In this document: one piece after another, positions 18,141 to 35,268 of the stretch | Position numbering within the stretch: position 1 is the first letter of the stretch | Layout of the letters: each line of letters opens with the position of its first letter | Assembly: GCA_036675265.1 (NCBI GenBank) | Contig: JAKFFJ010000017.1 | Location: 3,697-67,696, forward strand | Direction: 5' to 3' | DNA from: CAMPJU01 sp036675265 | GTDB lineage: Bacteria > Pseudomonadota > Gammaproteobacteria > Xanthomonadales > Xanthomonadaceae | Length of the DNA: 64,000 bases | Made by a program: the position numbers and the translations under genes | Notes under the pieces: model-generated | What the model saw: only the letters and a program-made list of their open reading frames with translations | Told to the model about the DNA's origin: nothing | The model's database searches: none

Positions 18141-19816
18141 TGCGCGCGATGTTGCTTGCGGTGCTCCTGTTGCTGGTCCCCGGCATGGCACAGGCCGAGG
18201 CGCGCGCGTGGCTGGACCGCGACCGTATCGTGCTCGGCGAAAGCGCCACGCTCAACATCGAGACGGACCAGCCGGGCGTGTCCGCGCCGGACTACGGCGC
18301 GCTGCGCGGCGACTTCCGGCTCAGCGGCCACAGCAGCCGGCGCAGCCTGGAACGGCGCAATGGACAGGCCGTGTCGCGTTCGCTGTTCGCAGTGGCACTG
18401 GAACCGCGGCGCGCCGGCGTGATCGGCATCCCGGGCATCGTCGTCGGGGGCGAGCGGACGTCCCCGGTCACGCTGACCGTGCTGCCGCGGGACGCCGGTG
18501 CCGCGCCGGCACGCGCGGGCGAAGCCGTGTTCATCGAGACGGAAGTCGACGACACGGCGCCCTACGTGCAGCAGTCCGTCGGCATCGTCGTCCGCCTGCA
18601 CCACGCCGTGCCCCTGGTGACCGGCGAGCTCGACGTCCAGCCGCCGGAGGGGGCAACCCTCCGGCGCGTGGGCGAGGACATCCAGTACACGCGCGAACTC
18701 GCGGGCCGCCGCTACAGCGTGCTCGAGCGCCGCTTCCTGCTGATCCCCGAGCGCAGCGGCACGCTGGTGCTCCCGGGAGCGGTGTTCGAGGGGCGCGGCA
18801 TCGGCGGGTTCTTCGACGACCTGTTCGGCGACGGCGTCGGCGACCGCCTGCAGGCGCGCGGGCGCGCGGCGACGCTAGACGTGCAACCGGTGCCGGCCAA
18901 TGCGCCGCAACCGTGGCTGCCGCTGCACGACCTGCGGTTGCGCTATGCCACCGTGCCACGCACCGCGCGCGCCGGCGAGGCGGCGACGGTGGTGGTGGAG
19001 GCGACCGTCGACGGCGCGGGCGCGGCGTCCGTGCCCGAACTCGTCCTGCCGGTCGGCGACGGCGCGCAGGTCTTCGCCGAGCCGGCGCAGGTCGACGAGC
19101 GCCTGCGGGACGGCCGCCCCCGGGCGACGATCACGCGCCGGTTCTCGATCGTGCCGGCGCGCGCGGGCACGTTGCGCATCGAAGGCCCGTCACTGGCCTG
19201 GTGGGACGTGCAGGCCGACGCCGCGCGCACGGCATCCTTGCCGGCGATCCAGCTGGAGGTGGCGCCCGGGCAGGGTGCGTTCGCCGCTGCGCCGGCGGGA
19301 CCTTCGATGCCCGGCGCGGGCACCGCGCCGTCCGTCGATCCTGCGCGGGACGTGACCGGCTGGATCCGCGTCCCCGGCGTGCAGGGCGAGGCCCGGCCCT
19401 GGGCGGTCGTCGCGGTGGGCTTCGCGTTGTTGTGGCTGGTGACGCTGGCCTGGGGCCTGGGCCGGCGCAACGCGCCGGTGCCGGTCGCGGTCCCCGGGGC
19501 CCCGACGCACGGTCAGGCGACCTCGGCCGCCTTGCGGCGCGCACTCCAGGGGGGCGACCTTGGTGACGTCCTGCACGCGCTCCGGGACCTGGCACCCGCC
19601 GGTGCCGCGGGCACGGCGGGCGGTTGGCACGCGCTGCTCGCCGATCCGGCGCAACGCGAAGCCGTCGAAGCGATCGAGCTCGCACGCTGGGGCCAGGGCG
19701 ATCCCGCGGCCGCGCGCGTCCAGGCGCGCAAGGCCTTCGCCCGCGGTGCGCGTTGGCGTGGCACGGCCGCGGATCCGCAGCCAAGGGAACCGTTGCCGCC
19801 GCTTTATCCGGAGTGA
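18140..19816 (+). CDS. BatD-like membrane protein
   Basis: 558 residues. A signal peptide (MRAMLLAVLLLLVPGMAQA) is followed by repeated beta-rich BatD domains (about 20-420; WLDRDRIVLGESATLNIET at the start and a second ARAGEAATVVVEATVDG segment), one membrane helix near 420-440 (WAVVAVGFALLWLVTLAWGL) and a cytoplasmic C-terminal domain. This is the BatD (oxygen-tolerance) architecture and it closes the MoxR operon. It overlaps the preceding stop by one base (TGATG). Its last 13 bases overlap the end of the convergent minus-strand kinase gene. Confidence 0.9.
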   Translation: MRAMLLAVLLLLVPGMAQAEARAWLDRDRIVLGESATLNIETDQPGVSAPDYGALRGDFRLSGHSSRRSLERRNGQAVSRSLFAVALEPRRAGVIGIPGIVVGGERTSPVTLTVLPRDAGAAPARAGEAVFIETEVDDTAPYVQQSVGIVVRLHHAVPLVTGELDVQPPEGATLRRVGEDIQYTRELAGRRYSVLERRFLLIPERSGTLVLPGAVFEGRGIGGFFDDLFGDGVGDRLQARGRAATLDVQPVPANAPQPWLPLHDLRLRYATVPRTARAGEAATVVVEATVDGAGAASVPELVLPVGDGAQVFAEPAQVDERLRDGRPRATITRRFSIVPARAGTLRIEGPSLAWWDVQADAARTASLPAIQLEVAPGQGAFAAAPAGPSMPGAGTAPSVDPARDVTGWIRVPGVQGEARPWAVVAVGFALLWLVTLAWGLGRRNAPVPVAVPGAPTHGQATSAALRRALQGGDLGDVLHALRDLAPAGAAGTAGGWHALLADPAQREAVEAIELARWGQGDPAAARVQARKAFARGARWRGTAADPQPREPLPPLYPE

Positions 19817-20468
19817 GCCAGCGGCAGCGTGCAACGCAGGCACAGGCGGCCGTCGTGGTCGGTGGCCTCGAGCGTGCCACCATGCGCGCGCGCGATCGCG
19901 GAGGCCACGAGCAATCGCAGGCCCAGGCTGTCCTCGTCCGGATGCGGCAATGGCTGCGCCAGCAGGGCGCCTCCGGTGCCCCCGGCGCCGCCGGTTGCCA
20001 GGACGTCGATGCTCAGGCGGTCGTCCCGGCTGCGCACGCGCACCAGGGGCGTCGCGCCGCCGGCGTGGGCCTTTGCATGTTCGAGCAGCGTGCGCAGCAA
20101 CTGCACCAGCCGCCGCTGGTCGCCCAGGACGGTGGCGAGCAGGGCGTCGTCGTCGATGTCGGCGGGTGCGCCCCCGGCGCAACCCGCGCCGGTCATCGCC
20201 ACCTCCAGCAGCTGCACCGGTTCGACCCGGGTCGTGGTGCCCAGCAACCGGTCCTGGCCTGCGCGCAGCCAGTCGTCGAGCTCGTCGATCATGCCGCCCA
20301 GCCGGCGCGTCTGCCGTTCGATGAGGTCGTAGAGTTCCTGCTGGCGCGTCGCGTCGAGCTCCCCGCTACGCAACAGGTAGGCCGCGGTCTGCAGCGGGGC
20401 AAGCGGACCGCGCAGGTCGTGGGCCAGGCGTTCGAGTCCCCGCAGCCCGGAGCGTGTCGCCTCGTCGC

Positions 20469-20472
<4 letters not shown>
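19804..20472 (-). CDS. Small histidine kinase-like protein with degenerate ATPase domain
   Basis: 222 residues, soluble. The first 75 residues form a DHp-like helical hairpin with the H-box LAHDLRGPLAP. The remainder resembles a HATPase domain that has lost its key boxes: the N-box asparagine is missing (LLRTLLEHAKAH), no DxGxG box is visible, and only a GLRLL-A-AHGG remnant of the G2 region remains. It is therefore unlikely to be an active kinase. By analogy with Spo0B and ChpT it could be a histidine phosphotransferase. GTG start overlapping the stop of the preceding hybrid kinase by four bases, last in a three-gene operon. Confidence 0.75.
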
Positions 20473-27694
<7,222 letters not shown>

Positions 27695-27867
27695 GCGGTG
27701 TCTCTCCCCGTCAGGCGATATCTTGTCTGGGCGTAGCTCCCCAAGCTCCCGAACATACCGCAGGCGTGGTCCGGAACGTGTGCAGGGGCTCACGTCGCGA
27801 GCGCCCGGCTCGTTCAGGTGGACGGGGGCCCGGTGCTAAGCTCGGCGCCGTTTTCGGGGGAAAATCG

Positions 27868-29187
27868 ATGAACGACACCACGCCGCCGGGCGCCGCGAAG
27901 CACGCGCGCCTGCCGCTGCACTGGAAGATGGCGATCGGCTTCGTGGCCGGGCTGCTGCTGGGCCTCGTGGCCCATTACGTCTCCGGCGCGGACGCCCCCT
28001 GGGTGCAATGGCTGACCAGCCACGTGACCCAGCCCGCGGGTGCGCTGTTCCTCCGCCTGATCTTCATGCTGGTCATCCCGCTGCTGTTTTCGGCGCTGGT
28101 GGTGGGCATCGCCGAGATGGGCGATATCCGCTCGCTGGGGCGGGTCGGCTGGCGGACCCTGGCCTACACGGTGGTGGTCTCGGGCATCGCGGTCGTGATC
28201 GGCCTGGTGCTGGTGAACTGGCTGGAGCCGGGCGCGGGGGTCGACCCTGTCGCCGCCCAGCAGATGCTGGTCGAGGGGTCCGAGCGGGCCAGTGCCATCG
28301 TCCGTTCCAGCGAGGACCAGCCGCAGGGCCTCGACATGCTCGTGTCCATCGTGCCCAGCAACATCGTCACCGCGGCCGCGGAAAACTCGATCCTGGCGGT
28401 GATGTTCTTCGCGCTGATGATCGGCATCGGCCTGGTCATGGCGAAGACCGCGGCCGCCCGGTCCCTCCAGCAGGCGATCGAAGGGCTGTTCGACGTGTCG
28501 ATGACGCTCATCGGCCTGGTGATCCGGCTCGCCCCGTACGCGGTGTTCTGCTTCATGTTCAACCTGGCCGCGCTGTTCGGCTGGGACCTGCTGGTGCGCC
28601 TGGGCGCCTATGTCGGCGTGGTGGTGCTGGCGCTGTCGATCCACATGTTCGTGGTGTATTCGCTGGCGCTGAAGTTGGTTGGCGGCTATTCGCCGCTGCG
28701 GTTCTTCCGGAACTCGCAGGAGGCGATGGTGATGGCGTTCTCGACGGCCTCGTCGAACGCCACGCTGCCCACCGCGCTGAAGGTGGCGGAGGAGGATCTC
28801 GGGCTGCCGCGCCGGATCTCGCGCTTCGTGCTGACCGTGGGTGCGACCGCCAACCAGAACGGCACTGCGCTGTTCGAGGGCGTCACCGTGCTGTTCCTGG
28901 CGCAGTTCTTCGGGATCGAGCTGGGCCTGGGGCAACAGGTGACGGTGATGCTGGTCTGCATCCTCGGCGGCATCGGCACTGCCGGCGTCCCCGCGGGTTC
29001 GCTGCCGGTGGTGGCGCTGATCTGCGCGATGGTCGGCGTCCCGCCGGAAGGCATCGGCCTGATCCTGGGCGTCGACCGCTTCCTGGACATGTGCCGGACC
29101 ACCCTCAACGTCACCGGCGACCTGGCCTGCGCCGTCGTCGTGTCGCGCGGCGAACCGACCGACGCAGCGGTGCCGGCGTCCGCCTGA
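27868..29187 (+). CDS. Dicarboxylate/amino acid:cation symporter
   Basis: Sodium- or proton-coupled secondary transporter of the DAACS family (DctA/GltP type) in the inner membrane. 439 residues with eight membrane helices plus two re-entrant loops. Signatures: the serine-rich hairpin STASSNATLP, ATANQNGTALFEG in helix 7 (usually N-M-D-G-T, here NQNGT) and DRFLDMCRTTLNVTGD in helix 8, which binds the substrate carboxylate and amino group. The substrate (C4-dicarboxylate, glutamate or aspartate) cannot be fixed from sequence. ATG 27868 follows GGGGGA; a TAAGCT -10-like box lies at 27837-27842. It is divergent from the poly-HAMP kinase. Confidence 0.9.
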   Translation: MNDTTPPGAAKHARLPLHWKMAIGFVAGLLLGLVAHYVSGADAPWVQWLTSHVTQPAGALFLRLIFMLVIPLLFSALVVGIAEMGDIRSLGRVGWRTLAYTVVVSGIAVVIGLVLVNWLEPGAGVDPVAAQQMLVEGSERASAIVRSSEDQPQGLDMLVSIVPSNIVTAAAENSILAVMFFALMIGIGLVMAKTAAARSLQQAIEGLFDVSMTLIGLVIRLAPYAVFCFMFNLAALFGWDLLVRLGAYVGVVVLALSIHMFVVYSLALKLVGGYSPLRFFRNSQEAMVMAFSTASSNATLPTALKVAEEDLGLPRRISRFVLTVGATANQNGTALFEGVTVLFLAQFFGIELGLGQQVTVMLVCILGGIGTAGVPAGSLPVVALICAMVGVPPEGIGLILGVDRFLDMCRTTLNVTGDLACAVVVSRGEPTDAAVPASA

Positions 29188-29245
29188 GCGGACAGCCCGG
29201 GCGGCGGGTGGGACAATGGCGGCCGACCTTGCCGCCGAGCCCGCC

Positions 29246-31252
29246 ATGCCCCCTGCCGACACCGCCTCGAAGCCGTCCCGCCGCGACCTCGCCAACGCGA
29301 TCCGCTTCCTGGCCGCCGACGCGGTGCAGGCGGCGAATTCCGGCCACCCCGGCATGCCGATGGGCATGGCGGACATCGCCGAGGTGCTCTGGAACGACTT
29401 CCTGACCCACAACCCGAACAACCCGGGGTGGTTCAACCGCGACCGCTTCGTGCTGTCCAACGGCCACGGGTCGATGCTGCAGTACGCGCTGCTGCACCTG
29501 TCCGGGTACGACCTTTCGATCGACGACCTCCGGAACTTCCGGCAACTGGAATCGAAGACGCCGGGCCATCCCGAGAACTTCATGACGCCGGGCGTGGAAA
29601 CGACCACCGGGCCGCTGGGGCAGGGCTTCGCCAACGCCGTGGGCATGGCGCTGGCCGAGAAGCTGCTGGCGCAGCGCTTCAACCGGCCCGAGCACGCGGT
29701 CGTCGACCACCGCACGTGGGTGTTCATGGGCGACGGCTGCCTGATGGAGGGCATCTCGCACGAGGCGGCCTCGCTGGCGGGCACCTGGGGCCTGCACAAG
29801 CTGGTGGCCTTCTGGGACGACAACCACATCAGCATCGACGGCGACACGGCGGGCTGGTTCACCGACGACACGCCCGCCAGGTTCGAGGCGTACGGCTGGA
29901 ACGTCGTGCGGGGCGTCGACGGGCACGACGCGGATGCGATCAAGGCCGCGATCGAGGCGGCGCTGCGGGAGCAGGACAAGCCGACGCTCATCTGCTGCCG
30001 CACCACCATCGGGTTCGGCGCCCCGACCAAGGCGGGCAAGGAATCGAGCCACGGCGCGCCGCTGGGGGTCGACGAGATCGCCGCGTGCCGCACGGGGCTG
30101 TGCTGGGAGCACGAGGCGTTCCATGTGCCGGAGGCCATTTACGACGGCTGGCGCGCGAAGAACGCCGGCACGGTGCGCGAGGCGCAGTGGAACCAGGCGT
30201 TCGACCGGTACGCGGCGCAGTATCCGCAGCTGGCGGACGAGCTGGTGCGCCGGTCGCACGGCGAGCTGCCCGAAGGGTTCGCCGAGGCGGCGAACGCGTA
30301 TGTCGCGAAGCTGCAGGCGGAAGGCAAGGTGGTCGCCTCGCGCAAGGCCTCGCAGATGGCGATCGAGGCGTTCGCGCCGCTGTTGCCCGAACTGGTGGGT
30401 GGCTCGGCGGACCTGGCGCATTCCAACCTGACGTTGTGGAGCGGAAGCAAGTCGGTCGCGACCGATGATGCCGATGCGAACTACATCTACTTCGGCGTGC
30501 GCGAGTTCGCGATGACCGCGATCAGCAACGGGCTGGCGCTGCATGGCGGGTTCATCCCGTACGACGCGACGTTCCTGGTGTTCAGCGACTACGCGCGCAA
30601 CGCGGTGCGGATGAGCGCGCTGATGGGCGCACGGGCCATCCACGTGTACACGCACGACTCGATCGGGCTGGGCGAGGACGGGCCGACGCACCAGCCGGTG
30701 GAGCACCTGGCGTCGCTGCGCCATATCCCGGGCAACGATGTCTGGCGGCCGTGCGATGCCGTGGAGTCGGCGGCGTGCTGGCGGGAGGCGATCCAGCGTG
30801 GCGATGGTCCGAGCTGCCTGGTGTTCTCGCGGCAGAACCTCGCGCACCAGCCGCGGACGGAGGCGCAGGTGCGCGACATCGCGCGCGGCGGGTACGTGCT
30901 GCGCGATTCGAAGGGGGCGCCGGAGCTGATCCTGGTCGCGACCGGTTCGGAAGTCGGCCTGGCCATGGACGCGGCCGCCCAGCTGGGCGACGGCGTCCGG
31001 GTCGTGTCGATGCCGTCGACCGACGTGTTCGACCGGCAGGACGCTGCGTACCGGGAGGCGGTCCTGCCGAACGCCTGCCGCAAGCGGGTGGCGATCGAGG
31101 CCGGGATCACCGATTTCTGGCGCAAGTACGTCGGCCTGGACGGGGCGGTGGTCGGCATCGACCGGTTCGGCGCTTCCGCGCCCGGCGACGTGCTGATGAA
31201 GCACTTCGGCTTCACCGTCGACAACGTCGTCAGGGTTGCCCGGTCCCTCTGA
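29246..31252 (+). CDS. tkt: Transketolase
   Basis: Thiamine-diphosphate enzyme moving two-carbon units between sugar phosphates in the pentose phosphate pathway. 668 residues from this start. Motifs: ANSGHPGMPMGMADI, GPLGQGFANAVGMA, the ThDP/Mg motif GDGCLMEGISHEAA, and DSIGLGEDGPTHQPVEH in the pyrimidine domain; C-terminal domain complete. Start choice: ATG 29216 is in frame, but it forms part of GACAAT (29212-29217), which looks like a -10 box of the ACAATGGCGGC kind seen elsewhere in the window, so ATG 29246 is preferred. If that is wrong the protein gains ten residues. It converges with the TauE gene six bases away. Confidence 0.95.
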   Translation: MPPADTASKPSRRDLANAIRFLAADAVQAANSGHPGMPMGMADIAEVLWNDFLTHNPNNPGWFNRDRFVLSNGHGSMLQYALLHLSGYDLSIDDLRNFRQLESKTPGHPENFMTPGVETTTGPLGQGFANAVGMALAEKLLAQRFNRPEHAVVDHRTWVFMGDGCLMEGISHEAASLAGTWGLHKLVAFWDDNHISIDGDTAGWFTDDTPARFEAYGWNVVRGVDGHDADAIKAAIEAALREQDKPTLICCRTTIGFGAPTKAGKESSHGAPLGVDEIAACRTGLCWEHEAFHVPEAIYDGWRAKNAGTVREAQWNQAFDRYAAQYPQLADELVRRSHGELPEGFAEAANAYVAKLQAEGKVVASRKASQMAIEAFAPLLPELVGGSADLAHSNLTLWSGSKSVATDDADANYIYFGVREFAMTAISNGLALHGGFIPYDATFLVFSDYARNAVRMSALMGARAIHVYTHDSIGLGEDGPTHQPVEHLASLRHIPGNDVWRPCDAVESAACWREAIQRGDGPSCLVFSRQNLAHQPRTEAQVRDIARGGYVLRDSKGAPELILVATGSEVGLAMDAAAQLGDGVRVVSMPSTDVFDRQDAAYREAVLPNACRKRVAIEAGITDFWRKYVGLDGAVVGIDRFGASAPGDVLMKHFGFTVDNVVRVARSL

Positions 31253-31258
31253 GGACGG

Positions 31259-32014
31259 TCAGGCGAACAGCAGCTTCGCCGCGGCGACCAGCAGGACCAC
31301 GCCCAGCGCTTGGCGCAGCGTCCTGGCCGGCAGCCATTGCAGGCCGAGCTGGGTGCCGAGCAGGGCACCCAGGGCGACGGCAACGAGCCAGGCCGGCAGC
31401 GCCGACGGCACGCTCCCGCCGGCCAGCACCAGGCCGGACAGCGCCGTCGCCGAATTGATCCAGACGAAGGCCACCGAGGTGCCGCTCGCTTCGCGCGTCG
31501 GCATCCAGTGCGCGAACAGCAGCACCGGGGTCAGGAAGATCGCGCCGCCGGTGCCGGTGAGGCCCGACAGGACGCCGATGCCGGCACCGACGACCAGCGC
31601 AGGGATCCAGGGCACTTGTCGTCCCACCGACGCGCGATCCTGCGCCTCGGCATCGCGCGCGGCGCGGAACACGCCGACGGCGGCCGCGACCAGCACCAGG
31701 CCGAGGAGGATCGAATAACCCGCGCGCGGCAACTGGACCTGTGCCGCCACGAAGGCGGCCGGCGCGGAGGCCACCACGAACGGCACGACGTTGCGCCAGC
31801 GCACGTGCCCGCCGCGCCAGAACCGCACGAGGCCGATGCCACCGGCGAGCAGGTTCAATGCAAGCGCGGTCGGCCGCATGTCCTCCGGCGCGAGTCCCGC
31901 CAGCGCCATCGTCGCGATGTAGCCGGAGGCGCCGGCATGCCCGACCGACGTGTAGAGGACGGCGACGGCGAACAGCAGCCCTGCCAGCAGCAGGCCGGTG
32001 GTCGTCGCGTCCAT
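31259..32014 (-). CDS. TauE/SafE-family membrane permease
   Basis: 251-residue inner-membrane protein with about eight hydrophobic helices arranged as two similar halves, typical of the TauE/SafE (DUF81) family of sulfite, sulfoacetate or related anion exporters. The first half begins AGLLFAVAVLYTSVGHAGAS and the second has GIGVLSGLTGTGGAIFLTPVLL, the repeated glycine-rich motif of the family. The neighbouring genes (transketolase, nuclease) give no clue to the anion. It is convergent with tkt and followed 38 bases upstream by the nuclease gene on the same strand. Confidence 0.88.
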   Translation of the reverse strand: MDATTTGLLLAGLLFAVAVLYTSVGHAGASGYIATMALAGLAPEDMRPTALALNLLAGGIGLVRFWRGGHVRWRNVVPFVVASAPAAFVAAQVQLPRAGYSILLGLVLVAAAVGVFRAARDAEAQDRASVGRQVPWIPALVVGAGIGVLSGLTGTGGAIFLTPVLLFAHWMPTREASGTSVAFVWINSATALSGLVLAGGSVPSALPAWLVAVALGALLGTQLGLQWLPARTLRQALGVVLLVAAAKLLFA

Positions 32015-32052
32015 CGATCAGTCGCGCGACGCCGGCAGGGCCCCGGCGCGGA

Positions 32053-32931
32053 TCAGTGCGCGGCCTCGCCGATGGTCGCGTTCAGCAGTTGCGCCAGCCG
32101 CCATGCGCCCTGGCGCACGCGCTGCTCGGCGAGCGGTCGCATCGCGTCCAGGTAGCCGTGGTCCATCGTGTGCTTCGCGGGATAGATGTCGCGGCTGTCG
32201 AGCAGGTTGCAGGACTCGAAGGCCCAGGCGACGGGGGCCAGCGGCGGGGTGCCGTTCGGGGTGCCTTCCGGCGGCCACGGCAGTGCATTCAACCGGTCCG
32301 CGTAGGTGTCCAGGTCCAGTCCCTCGCTGCCGAGGATGTAGTAGTCCCAGATCGAGTGCAGGTTGGTGCCCATCACGCCGTCGACGTAGTGCTTGCGTGC
32401 GTAGGCCTCGGGCTCGAGGTCGGTGCGCAGACTGACCTGGAAGCGGTTGCCGCCCAGGTCGCCGCGGTTGCCGGCATGCATCGGCTGGTGCGCATCGCCG
32501 AGGAAGTGCACCAGGAACTTCAGCGCATCGCGGCGTGCCTCCAGCGGCTGCGCGTGGTCCGCCAGGATCGCCTGCTGCGCCTGGATGGCGCCGATGACGC
32601 AATCGCCGCCTGCGCAGTCCCGCTCCGGCACGTAGTCACAGCTGCCGTCGGGGTAGTTCACGTAATGCCATTTCGAGGTGGCCTTGAAGCGGTCCGGGTC
32701 CTCGTTGCGCAGCGCGTCGGCCCAGTAGGCGACGCCGGAGAGGCTGGGGTGCTGTTCGCCGGCCAGGAGCCGCGCGACCTCCGCGGCCGCCACCGGGTCC
32801 AGGTGGCGTTCGGCCAGCTCGCCGGTCAGGCGGTGGCCAAGCGCACTCCAGGCCAGGGCATCGGTCGGCGCCAGCAGTGCGACCGACAGGAGTGAGCCGA
32901 GGAGCAGGGGAAAACCGGAGCGTGGGTGCAT
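32053..32931 (-). CDS. S1/P1-type zinc nuclease, secreted
   Basis: 292 residues with a signal peptide ending in LAPTDALA just before W, which becomes residue 1 of the mature protein and supplies a zinc ligand, as in P1 nuclease. Further trinuclear zinc ligands are visible: SALGHRL, VAYWADALR, WHYVNYPD, HFLGDAHQPMHAG and NLHSIWDYY. It should degrade single-stranded DNA and RNA, and possibly 3'-nucleotides, in the periplasm or outside. Cysteines in SCDYVPERDCAGGDC may form a disulfide. The longer upstream frame to 33132 runs into the gap promoter region and is not used. It is divergent from gap. Confidence 0.92.
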   Translation of the reverse strand: MHPRSGFPLLLGSLLSVALLAPTDALAWSALGHRLTGELAERHLDPVAAAEVARLLAGEQHPSLSGVAYWADALRNEDPDRFKATSKWHYVNYPDGSCDYVPERDCAGGDCVIGAIQAQQAILADHAQPLEARRDALKFLVHFLGDAHQPMHAGNRGDLGGNRFQVSLRTDLEPEAYARKHYVDGVMGTNLHSIWDYYILGSEGLDLDTYADRLNALPWPPEGTPNGTPPLAPVAWAFESCNLLDSRDIYPAKHTMDHGYLDAMRPLAEQRVRQGAWRLAQLLNATIGEAAH

Positions 32932-32961
32932 GGCGGGATGAAGGGCAGCGGCTGGACGGGC

Positions 32962-32967
32962 TAAAAT
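32962..32967 (+). promoter_or_regulatory. -10-like box ahead of gap
   Basis: TAAAAT at 32962-32967 in the 97-base gap between the divergent nuclease gene and gap. It would give a leader of about 55 bases. No convincing -35 box at the right spacing. Confidence 0.35.
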
Positions 32968-33028
32968 AGCCGGATTGCGCCAGGAAATGGCGCGCCCCTC
33001 CGCGTCTCTTTTCCGGGAGCCCCCAGCA

Positions 33029-34033
<1,005 letters not shown>

Positions 34034-34037
34034 GGCC

Positions 34038-35219
34038 ATGCCCATCCTCCGCATGACCGACCTGGACCTGGCAGGCAAGCGCGTGCTGGTCCGCGAGGAC
34101 CTCAACGTCCCCATCGACGAGGCAGGCCGCATCACGTCGGAACAACGGATCATGGCGGCGCTGCCCACCTTGCGCCGCCTGCTCGACCAGGGCGCGGCGG
34201 TGATGGTCATGTCGCACCGGGGCCGCCCGGTGGAGGGCGAGTTCAGCCAGGCCGATTCGCTGGCGCCGGTCGCGGCACGCCTGGGCGAACTGCTCGGCAT
34301 CGACGTGCCGCTGGTGCGCGACTGGGTGGGCGGCGTGCCGGTCGAGCCGGGCCGGCTGGTCCTGCTCGAGAACTGCCGCATGAACGTCGGCGAGAAGAAG
34401 GATGCGCCCGCCCTGGCGAAGTCCTACGCCGCGCTGTGCGACGTGTTCGTCATGGATGCGTTCGGCACCGCGCACCGCGCCCAGGCGTCCACGCATGGCG
34501 TGATCGCGGAGGCTGCCGTGGCGTGCGGCGGACCGCTGCTGATGGCCGAGCTCGACGCGCTCGGCAAGGCGCTCGACGCACCCGCGCGTCCGCTGCTGGC
34601 GATCGTGGCGGGCAGCAAGGTGTCCACGAAGCTCGAGCTGCTGACCTCGCTGGTCGGCAAGGTGGACCAGCTGATCGTCGGTGGCGGGATCGCCAACACC
34701 TTCATCGCGGCGACGGGGCACGGCGTGGGCAAGTCGCTGGTCGAGGCCGACCTGGTCGATACCGCGCGGAAGATCATGGCGGACGCGAAGGCGCGCGGCG
34801 CCGACATCCCGGTGCCCACCGACGTGGTGGTGGCGCCTCGCTTCGCCGCGGACGCGCCGGCCACGGTCAAGGCGGTCGACGCGGTGGAAGCCGGCGACAT
34901 GATCCTGGACATCGGGCCCGACACCGCGGCGCGCTATGCGGCGATGATCGCGGACGCCGGCACGGTGGTCTGGAACGGCCCGGTCGGCGTGTTCGAGTTC
35001 GACGCGTTCGGCAAGGGCACCGAGACCCTGGCGCGCGCGATCGCCGCGTCCGGCGCGTTCTCGATCGCCGGCGGCGGCGACACCCTGGCGGCCGTCGACA
35101 AGTACGGGATTGCCAGCGACCTGTCGTACATCTCGACGGGCGGCGGCGCGTTCCTGGCGTTCCTCGAGGGCAAGGAATTGCCGGCGGTCACCGCGCTGCG
35201 GGCCCGTGGCACCGGCTGA
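34038..35219 (+). CDS. pgk: Phosphoglycerate kinase
   Basis: Transfers the acyl phosphate of 1,3-bisphosphoglycerate to ADP, making ATP in glycolysis. 393 residues. N-terminal substrate-binding motif VLVREDLNVP, HRGRP, ENCRMNVGEKK; C-terminal nucleotide domain with WNGPVGVFEF and the glycine-rich SIAGGGDTLAAV. Length and both domains are complete. The start is ATG 34038, four bases after gap. pyk follows 49 bases downstream. Confidence 0.98.
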   Translation: MPILRMTDLDLAGKRVLVREDLNVPIDEAGRITSEQRIMAALPTLRRLLDQGAAVMVMSHRGRPVEGEFSQADSLAPVAARLGELLGIDVPLVRDWVGGVPVEPGRLVLLENCRMNVGEKKDAPALAKSYAALCDVFVMDAFGTAHRAQASTHGVIAEAAVACGGPLLMAELDALGKALDAPARPLLAIVAGSKVSTKLELLTSLVGKVDQLIVGGGIANTFIAATGHGVGKSLVEADLVDTARKIMADAKARGADIPVPTDVVVAPRFAADAPATVKAVDAVEAGDMILDIGPDTAARYAAMIADAGTVVWNGPVGVFEFDAFGKGTETLARAIAASGAFSIAGGGDTLAAVDKYGIASDLSYISTGGGAFLAFLEGKELPAVTALRARGTG

Positions 35220-35268
35220 TCCTCCCGAAGCCCTGTGCTAGCGTGCCCGGGACCTCGACGCGACGACC